Assembly (NCBI GenBank): GCA_946886245.1
Contig: CAMPIF010000015.1
Span: 1-21,435 of the forward strand
Direction: 5' to 3'
Length of the DNA stretch: 21,435 nucleotides
From: Ectopseudomonas composti
Lineage (GTDB): Bacteria; Pseudomonadota; Gammaproteobacteria; Pseudomonadales; Pseudomonadaceae
A program made the position numbers and the translations under genes. Positions 16,548-21,435 of this stretch are shown here, piece by piece. The notes beneath the pieces are model-generated. The model was not told the DNA's origin. It did not search any database and saw nothing but the letters and a program-made list of their open reading frames with translations. How positions within the stretch are numbered: position 1 is the stretch's first letter; the number at the start of each line of letters is the position of its first letter.

Positions 16548-17303
16548 ATGCGTTACGCATTCGTCCTGCTCGTCCTGTTGTTCTGCAGCGCCCAGGCTGC
16601 CGAACAAGTGCGTCTGACCAATGGCGAATGGCCGCCCTATCTCGGTGAAACCCTGCCCCACCACGGCGTGGCCTCACGCATCGTTGCCGAGGCCTTCGCA
16701 CTGCAGGGCGTCGAAGTGCAGTGGGAATTTCACCCCTGGGCACGCTCGCTGAAAATGGCCGAACAGGGCCGGCGCGACGGCAGCGCCGTCTGGCTTGCCA
16801 ACCCGGAACGTGAACAGCGCTTTCACATCAGCGAGCCGGTGGTCGAAAGCGGCTACTACCTGTTTCATCGCAAGAACCATGCGTTTGACTGGAACGATGT
16901 CGAGGATCTGCGCGGCCTGCGCATTGCCGGCACTCGCGGCTATGACTACGGCGAAGCCTTTGAACGCGCCGAAGCCGCCGGCGAACTCGAGGTGGCTCGC
17001 CTGACCGGTGATGAACAGGGCCTGCGCCAGTTGCTGGCCGGAAGGGTCGATCTGTTTCCCGTGGACAAGGTGGTGGGCTTCGACCTGCTCTATCAGAAAT
17101 TCAGCGCCGCCGAGCGCCAGCGCCTGAGTTTTCATCGCAAGCCCCTGCGCAGCGACAGCCTGCATCTGCTGCTGTCACGCGAGGTGCCGGGCAATGCCGA
17201 GCTGATGCGGCGTTTCAATCGTGGCCTGAATCAATTGCGCGACAGCGGCAAGGTCTCCCAGTACCTGCTGGAGATTCAGCAGCCGCTAAGCCTCAGCCAC
17301 TGA
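16548..17303 (+). CDS. Periplasmic substrate-binding protein, SBP_bac_3 family
   Basis: The 251-residue protein has a signal peptide (about 1-17, cleavage near SAQA-AE). The rest is a two-lobe periplasmic binding fold of the amino-acid-binding (family 3) type: NGEWPPYLGETLPHHGVASR and VQWEFHPWARSLKMAEQGRRDG at the start, then LRGLRIAGTRGYDYGEAFERA in the second lobe. Many such proteins in Pseudomonas stand alone without a permease, as here, so it may be a sensor or an orphan receptor; the ligand is unknown. GAGGAAG precedes the ATG. A TACACT at 16514-16519 could be a -10, with no good -35. The end overlaps tctE, on the other strand, by 18 bases. Confidence 0.85.
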   Translation: MRYAFVLLVLLFCSAQAAEQVRLTNGEWPPYLGETLPHHGVASRIVAEAFALQGVEVQWEFHPWARSLKMAEQGRRDGSAVWLANPEREQRFHISEPVVESGYYLFHRKNHAFDWNDVEDLRGLRIAGTRGYDYGEAFERAEAAGELEVARLTGDEQGLRQLLAGRVDLFPVDKVVGFDLLYQKFSAAERQRLSFHRKPLRSDSLHLLLSREVPGNAELMRRFNRGLNQLRDSGKVSQYLLEIQQPLSLSH

Positions 17304-18683
17304 CAGCGGAAATTCGACACGCACCCTCAGGCCATGCGGTTGTGCCTGATGCAGGCTGATTCGAGCCTGATGGGCACGACAGATTTCGCCAACGATGGCC
17401 AGCCCCAGGCCTGCACCGTTGCCCAGCCTGCTGCGTCGGTAGAAACGCTCGAAAACCTTCTCATGCTCGGCCTCGGGAATGCCCGGACCGTCGTCCTCGA
17501 CCTCAAGCACCGCCGGCGCCAGTACACGGATGATCAGGTTGCCACCGGCTGGCGTATGCGCCAACGCGTTGTCCAGCAGGTTGTTCAGCAACTCGTTGAG
17601 CAACGTCGGCTCGCCATCGATCCACACCGGCTGATCGGCCTCCAGCGCCAGCGCGACACCACGGGCGTGAGCCAGTGGCGCCATGGCCAGACCCAGTTCA
17701 CGCGCCAGCTGGCTGAGGTCGATACGCTCGGCGCCGCCTTCGGTAATGGCACGCGCACCACTCTCGATACGCGCCAGGGACAGCAGTTGATTGGCCAGCG
17801 AAGTCAGACGATCACCCTGTTGCGCCACCTGTTCAAGGGTGCTGCGCCATTGCTCGGGCTGTTCGGCACGCAAGCCCAGGGTGATACGCGCTTTCAGCGC
17901 TGCCAGCGGCGTGCGCAACTCATGGGCGGCATCGGCTATGAACTGGGACTGCCGCTCGAACAGACCGCGCAAGCGCTCGTTGAACTGGTTCAACGCCTCC
18001 ACCAGCGGCAGCACCTCGCGCGGCAGACCGCTGTCCGGCAGTGGCTGCAGGTCGTCGCTGGCCCTTTCGGCCACTTCCCGGCGCAGCGCCTCCAGTGGTC
18101 GCAAGGCCAGGTTCACGGCCAACCACACCAGCAGCAGCGCACCGACTGAAAGCAACCCCATGCGCCACAGGGTGCCGATCAGCAGCTCACGGGCCATGCG
18201 TTCACGCGCGCCCTGGGTTTCCGCCACGCGGATTTCCGCCATGCCGTTGATCTGCGGCTCGCTGACCGGCTGCAGCAGGCTCACCACACGTACGCCCTGC
18301 CTGCGGTACTCGGCGTCGTAGAAGTGCGCCAGCGCCGGATAATCGTCAGTACGCGGCGTGCCCGGCGGCGCGGGTGGCAGGTCCTCATAGCCGGAAACAT
18401 GAGTTCCCCGCAGGTCGAGCACCTGATAGTAGATGCGCCCGGCGCTGTCGTAGGCAAAGGTATCCAGCGCGACATAGGGAATATTGGCATGCAGGCGGCC
18501 ATCATCGGCATACAGGCCATCGGCCACCGCGCGCGCCGACGCCAGCAACGTACGGTCATAGGCGGTATCGGCTGCGCGCCTTGCATTCCAGTAGGCACTG
18601 AAACTGCTCAGCAGCAGGATCAGCGACAACAGCAATGCCAGGCGCCGCAGCAGACGCCCACGCAGACTGACACCACGACTCAT
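17286..18683 (-). CDS. tctE: Sensor histidine kinase TctE
   Basis: TctE is the membrane sensor of the tricarboxylate two-component system and phosphorylates TctD. The 465 residues have membrane segments at about 12-31 and 170-192, which enclose a periplasmic sensor domain of the two-component-sensor N-terminal type. A HAMP-like linker (RPLEALRREVAERASDDLQPL) follows. The H-box ADAAHELRTPL carries H254, and the ATPase domain shows NELLNNLLDNALAHTP, DDGPGIP and NGAGLGLAIVG. All catalytic boxes are intact. The ATG overlaps the tctD stop as ATGA, so the two are coupled. The name rests on the adjacent opdH-tctC genes and P. aeruginosa synteny; QseC-like kinases have a similar layout. Confidence 0.92.
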   Translation of the reverse strand: MSRGVSLRGRLLRRLALLLSLILLLSSFSAYWNARRAADTAYDRTLLASARAVADGLYADDGRLHANIPYVALDTFAYDSAGRIYYQVLDLRGTHVSGYEDLPPAPPGTPRTDDYPALAHFYDAEYRRQGVRVVSLLQPVSEPQINGMAEIRVAETQGARERMARELLIGTLWRMGLLSVGALLLVWLAVNLALRPLEALRREVAERASDDLQPLPDSGLPREVLPLVEALNQFNERLRGLFERQSQFIADAAHELRTPLAALKARITLGLRAEQPEQWRSTLEQVAQQGDRLTSLANQLLSLARIESGARAITEGGAERIDLSQLARELGLAMAPLAHARGVALALEADQPVWIDGEPTLLNELLNNLLDNALAHTPAGGNLIIRVLAPAVLEVEDDGPGIPEAEHEKVFERFYRRSRLGNGAGLGLAIVGEICRAHQARISLHQAQPHGLRVRVEFPLSVAEA

Positions 18684-19351
18684 GCCTCGACCGCTTCCAG
18701 CAGGTAGCCAAGGCCACGGAAGGTGACGATGCGTACGGCACTGCCCTCGAGCTTCTTGCGCAGGCGGTGAATGTAGATTTCGATGGCATCGGGGCTGGCG
18801 TCCTCGTCCAGACCGAAGACCTGTGCCGCCAGTTGCTCCTTGCTCATCACCCTGCCCGGCCTGGCGATCATCGCCTCCAGCACCGCCTGTTCACGAGCTG
18901 TCAGGCTGAGCGTCTCGCCATCGAGGCTGAAACGACGTGCACCGAGGTCGTAGACCAGGTCGCCGCAACGCTGCAACTGCTCACCGCCGAGCACGCTGCG
19001 CCGCAGCAGTGCCTTGACCCGGGCTTCGAGCTCGGTCAGTTCGAAGGGCTTGGCCAGGTAGTCATCGGCCCCCAGATTGAGGCCATGCACACGATCCTTG
19101 ACCTCGCCACGCGCCGTCAGCATCAGCACCGGCAACGTCTGGCCGCGATCACGCAGGCGCGCCAACACGGCAAAGCCGTCCAGGCGAGGCAACCCGATAT
19201 CGAGAATCGCCAGGGCGTACTCTTCGCTGCACAGCGCAAGGTCAGCGGCGACGCCATCGTGCAGCACGTCCACCGTCCAGCCGGCGCCCTTGAGCGCCTG
19301 GGCCACGCTTTCCGCCAATTGCGGATGGTCTTCGACCAGCAGAATCCGCAC
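18680..19351 (-). CDS. tctD: Response regulator TctD, OmpR/PhoB family
   Basis: TctD is the DNA-binding partner of TctE and is expected to activate the tricarboxylate transporter genes when citrate or related acids are present. The 223-residue protein has a receiver domain (1-115) with acidic pocket E7/D8, phospho-acceptor D51 (LAILDIGLPRLDG) and the KPF switch lysine. A winged-helix DNA-binding domain (about 125-220) includes LSLTAREQAVLEAM, DAIEIYIHRLRKKL and TFRGLGYLLE. The frame is open far upstream, but GTG at 19351 gives the conserved start RILLVEDHPQ and has GGAGG five bases before it. An ATG at 19372 lies within about 8 bases of the likely transcription start and is less likely. Confidence 0.94.
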   Translation of the reverse strand: MRILLVEDHPQLAESVAQALKGAGWTVDVLHDGVAADLALCSEEYALAILDIGLPRLDGFAVLARLRDRGQTLPVLMLTARGEVKDRVHGLNLGADDYLAKPFELTELEARVKALLRRSVLGGEQLQRCGDLVYDLGARRFSLDGETLSLTAREQAVLEAMIARPGRVMSKEQLAAQVFGLDEDASPDAIEIYIHRLRKKLEGSAVRIVTFRGLGYLLEAVEA

Positions 19352-19386
19352 CGCCACCTCCGACTGCAGCATCGTTAAAGGCGCGC

Positions 19387-19414
19387 AGTTTAGCGCCGTC
19401 ACGGCTACTGTGAA
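19387..19414 (-). promoter_or_regulatory. Probable tctD-tctE promoter
   Basis: On the minus strand, -35 TTCACA (19409-19414) and -10 TAAACT (19387-19392) are 16 bases apart. The start point would be near 19380, about 29 bases before the preferred GTG. It diverges from the opdH promoter about 115 bp away. Confidence 0.5.
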
Positions 19415-19482
19415 TTGCCCAAATGCCAAAGCAGCATCTGTTAGCTGCATTGCGCCACCCGCCATGACGCGACAACACAGGA

Positions 19483-19535
19483 TCATGAAAATCTTTCGTT
19501 CATGAAAGCCTCGTGAAAGCTTGCCCTCATAGCAT
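19483..19535 (+). promoter_or_regulatory. Putative TctD operator and opdH promoter
   Basis: Two 11-bp direct repeats abut: TTCATGAAAGC (19499-19509) and CTCGTGAAAGC (19510-19520), nine of eleven bases alike. A further half-site TCATGAAAATC lies at 19483-19493. Eleven-base direct repeats are the typical binding pattern of OmpR/PhoB-family regulators. A plausible -10 TAGCAT (19530-19535) lies nine bases after the repeats, with no good -35, which is the arrangement of a promoter activated by such a regulator bound over the -35. TctD, encoded next door, is the natural candidate. Confidence 0.55.
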
Positions 19536-19542
19536 CGCTGCA

Positions 19543-19590
19543 AGGTGGCTCGATCCACCTGCTCAAGTGACCTGGCAGTGGTGCCAGGTC
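19543..19590 (+). other. Two-hairpin 5' leader of opdH
   Basis: AGGTGG/CCACCT (19543-19548 with 19555-19560, 6-base loop) begins about where transcription should start. GACCTGGCA/TGCCAGGTC (19569-19577 with 19582-19590, 4-base loop GTGG) follows as a perfect 9-bp stem. The second ends 17 bases before the GGAG ribosome binding site. No T-run follows, so a stability or regulatory role is more likely than termination. Confidence 0.55.
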
Positions 19591-19595
19591 GCGAC

Positions 19596-19603
19596 AAGAA
19601 CAA
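19596..19603 (+). promoter_or_regulatory. Hfq/Crc-type CA motif before opdH
   Basis: AAGAACAA is an exact AAnAAnAA motif, the pattern bound by Hfq with Crc during carbon catabolite repression in Pseudomonas. It lies five bases before the GGAG at 19608-19611, so binding there would block translation of opdH. Confidence 0.5.
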
Positions 19604-19616
19604 AAACGGAGACCAC

Positions 19617-20884
19617 ATGATGCTCGCAGCCTCACGCCAGGCCCTGCCGCCTGTCCGCCTGCTCTGCCTGGCCATCGCCGCTACCGGCGCTGCCCCCCTC
19701 GCCAACGCCGCCTTCATCGAAGACAGCAGCGCCAGCCTCACCGCTACCAACATCTACCTGAACCGCGACTTCCGCCAGTTCGACGGCCAGAACAAGCGTG
19801 AAGAATGGGGCCAGGGCTTTCGCCTCGATCTGCAGTCCGGTTTCACCGAAGGCACCGTCGGTTTCGGTGTCGACGCCATGGGTCTGCTCGGCCTCAAGCT
19901 CGACTCCGGTCGCGGCCGCACCGGCACCGATCTGCTGCCGGTACACGACGATGGCCGCTCTGCCGACGAATTCAGCCGCCTGGGCCTGACTGCCAAGGTC
20001 AAGGTCTCTGCCACCGAACTGCGCTATGGCTCGCATGTGCCGGAACTGCCGGTGGTCAAGGCCAGTGACAGCCGCCTGCTGCCGCAGGTATTCGAAGGCG
20101 GCCTGCTGACCTCCTCCGAACTGGAAGGTCTGACCTTCACCGGCGGTCGCCTGGACAAGGTCATCGACCGCGCTTCGACCGACTCCGAAGAGATGGTGCT
20201 CAACGCCAAGAACCGCCGCTTCGCCTCCGGCGTCGAAGCCGACCACCTGGATCTGGCCGGCGTCGACTACAAGTTCGCCCCCGGCTTTACCGGCCGTTAC
20301 TACTTTGCCGATCTGGATGACATCTATCGCCAGCATTTCTTCGGCCTGCTGAGCAGCCACAAGATCGGTGCGGGCACCCTGAGCAGCGACCTGCGTTATA
20401 TCGTCAGTCGTGACAGCGGCGCGGCCAACGCCGGCAAGGTCGACAATCAGGCCTTCAACGCCATGGTCAGCTACGGCCTGGGTAGCCACAAGTTCGGCCT
20501 GGGCTTCCAGGACATGAACGGCGACACCGGCTTTGCCTACATCGATGGTAGCGATCCGTTCCTGGTCAACTTCGTGCAGATCAACGATTTCGCCAACGCC
20601 GACGAGCGCTCCTGGCAGGCCCGCTACGATTACAACTTCGCCAGCATCGGCGTGCCCGCCTGACCTTCATGACCCGCTACATCCGTGGTGACGATGCCCG
20701 CATCGCCGGCTCCAACGACCGTGGCGGCGAATGGGAACGCGACATCGAGTTCAAGTACGTGGTGCAGACCGGCCCGCTCAAGGATCTCTACGTACGCGTG
20801 CGCAACGCCAGTTTCCGCTCCGACTTCGCCCGCGACGCGGACGAGAACCGTGTCATCGTCGGCTATACCCTGCCGATCTGGTAA
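19617..20884 (+). pseudogene. opdH: OprD-family tricarboxylate porin OpdH, frameshifted near the 3' end
   Basis: This is an outer-membrane channel of the OprD family, most likely OpdH (uptake of cis-aconitate, citrate and related acids), judged from its place between tctD and tctC. A signal peptide (about 1-31, ending APLANA) precedes mature AFIEDSSASLTATNIYLNRD, a typical OprD start, and strands such as DLDDIYRQHFFGLLSS. The first frame stops at 20663 after YNFASIGVPA. The rest continues in the next frame as MTRYIRGDDARIAGSN to the terminal aromatic ending YTLPIW at 20884. One base is missing near 20658: CCCGCCTG stands where CCCGGCCTG would read P-G-L. Repaired, the protein is 422 residues, normal for the family. 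The truncated form would lack the last strands and the C-terminal aromatic needed for membrane insertion. It may be a true mutation or a sequencing error. ATG at 19617 (or 19620) has GGAG upstream. Confidence 0.85.
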
Positions 20885-20894
20885 ACAACAAAAA
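20884..20894 (+). promoter_or_regulatory. Hfq/Crc-type CA motif before tctC
   Basis: AACAACAA (20884-20891), overlapping AACAAAAA (20887-20894), gives two registers of AAnAAnAA in the 33-bp opdH-tctC gap. It starts at the last base of the opdH stop codon and lies 7 bases before the GAGGAA ribosome binding site of tctC. It mirrors the motif before opdH. Confidence 0.5.
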
Positions 20895-20917
20895 GACCCG
20901 CGAGGAATCACCCCATC

Positions 20918-21435
20918 ATGAAATCTGTCCTCACCCGCGCCGCACTGGCAACCGCCTGCCTGGCCTTTGCCGGTCAACTGCTGGCCGCCGAACCCAAGCG
21001 CCCCGAATGCATCGCCCCGGCCAAGCCCGGTGGTGGTTTCGACCTGACCTGCAAGCTGGCCCAGAGCGGCCTCAAGGATGAAGGTCTGCTCAAGGCGCCG
21101 ATGCGCGTCACCTACATGCCGGGCGGCGTCGGCGCCGTGGCCTACAACGCCGTGGTCGCCCAGCGTGCCAAGGACCCAGGCACCATCACCGCCTTCTCCA
21201 GCGGTTCGCTGCTGAACCTGGCCCAGGGCAAGTTCGGTCGCTATGACGAGAACGCCGTACGCTGGCTGGCCGCGGTCGGTACCGACTACGGCGCGATTAC
21301 CGTGCGTGCCGACTCCCCGTACAAGAACCTCGATGACCTGGTCCAGGCTCTGAAAAAAGATCCATCCAGCATCGTCTTCGGCGCCGGCGCCACCATCGGT
21401 GGGCAGGACTGGATGCAGACCGCGCTGATCGCCCG
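20918..21435 (+). CDS. tctC: Tripartite tricarboxylate transporter substrate-binding protein TctC (partial)
   Basis: TctC is the periplasmic binding protein of the TctCBA transporter and passes citrate-type acids to the TctA/TctB membrane proteins. 172 codons are visible; the gene runs off the right edge at about half its usual length. A signal peptide (about 1-24, MKSVLTRAALATACLAFAGQ then LLAA) is followed by KRPECIAPAKPGGGFDLTCKLAQ, the family's first lobe with the PGGGFD ligand loop. Then come VTYMPGGVGAVAYNAVV, TAFSSGSLLNLAQGKF and VFGAGATIGGQDWM. GAGGAA precedes the ATG, 33 bp after opdH, so the two are probably one operon, with tctB and tctA expected beyond the window. Confidence 0.95.
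   Translation, partial: MKSVLTRAALATACLAFAGQLLAAEPKRPECIAPAKPGGGFDLTCKLAQSGLKDEGLLKAPMRVTYMPGGVGAVAYNAVVAQRAKDPGTITAFSSGSLLNLAQGKFGRYDENAVRWLAAVGTDYGAITVRADSPYKNLDDLVQALKKDPSSIVFGAGATIGGQDWMQTALIA

Noticed and set aside
15263..16549. A 428-codon minus-strand frame across the end of ygfZ and the HDOD gene
   Set aside because: The HDOD and YgfZ signatures lie on the plus strand; the antisense product resembles no family.
19569..19590. The 9-bp hairpin as a rho-independent terminator
   Set aside because: No T-run follows on either strand, and an intact ribosome binding site and gene lie directly downstream.
20650..20670. Programmed ribosomal frameshift in opdH
   Set aside because: There is no slippery heptamer or downstream stimulatory structure, and relatives in the family use one frame. 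A plain one-base loss is simpler.
1..21435. CRISPR arrays, tRNA or rRNA genes, insertion sequences, phage genes or a novel defence system
   Set aside because: No regular repeat-spacer pattern, tRNA-like fold, transposase or integrase was seen; nearly all of the window is occupied by conserved Pseudomonas genes.

Overview
The window is a typical Pseudomonas chromosome segment. It has high GC, and the gene order pdxJ-recO-era-rnc-(DUF4845)-lepB-lepA-mucD-mucC-mucB-mucA-algU | nadB, then ygfX-sdhE | ygfZ-HDOD, then tctED | opdH-tctC matches what I recall of the Pseudomonas aeruginosa PA0773-PA0754 neighbourhood. Details such as the intergenic repeats suggest a different species, perhaps of the P. 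mendocina/alcaligenes/stutzeri side of the genus; that part is inference.

Left end (1-1242): a LysR-family regulator, then a 332-bp gene-free stretch with two near-identical palindromic repeats that close the long minus-strand block.

Minus-strand block (1243-11641): transcription runs leftward from algU. The envelope-stress module comes first: the sigma factor AlgU, anti-sigma MucA, co-regulator MucB, membrane protein MucC and periplasmic protease MucD. It ends in a hairpin terminator, after which a new promoter drives lepA. The following genes serve translation, secretion and RNA processing (lepA, lepB, a DUF4845 membrane protein, rnc, era), DNA repair (recO) and pyridoxine 5'-phosphate synthesis (pdxJ). 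Several genes overlap by 4 or 8 nt, which suggests translational coupling.

algU/nadB divergent region (11642-12147): two AlgU-type promoters (equivalent to P1 and P3) give autoregulation. The long leader between P3 and algU holds a 9-bp-stem hairpin and an unannotated 63-codon ORF with a good ribosome binding site that overlaps the algU start. An 83-bp imperfect palindrome sits between the divergent promoters.

Middle (12148-16408): nadB (L-aspartate oxidase, NAD synthesis), the convergent pair sdhE-ygfX (flavinylation factor and its membrane partner), and ygfZ followed by an HDOD-domain gene. A chain of five short hairpins follows the HDOD gene.

Right end (16548-21435): an orphan periplasmic solute-binding protein, then the tricarboxylate-uptake system. 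TctD-TctE is a two-component system, read leftward; OpdH is an OprD-type outer-membrane channel and TctC the periplasmic binding protein, read rightward. opdH has a one-base frameshift near its 3' end that removes the C-terminal strands. The tctD-opdH spacer holds 11-bp direct repeats placed like an OmpR/PhoB-type activator site. opdH has a two-hairpin leader, and both opdH and tctC carry an AAnAAnAA (Hfq/Crc-type) motif just before the ribosome binding site. The tctC gene runs off the window.
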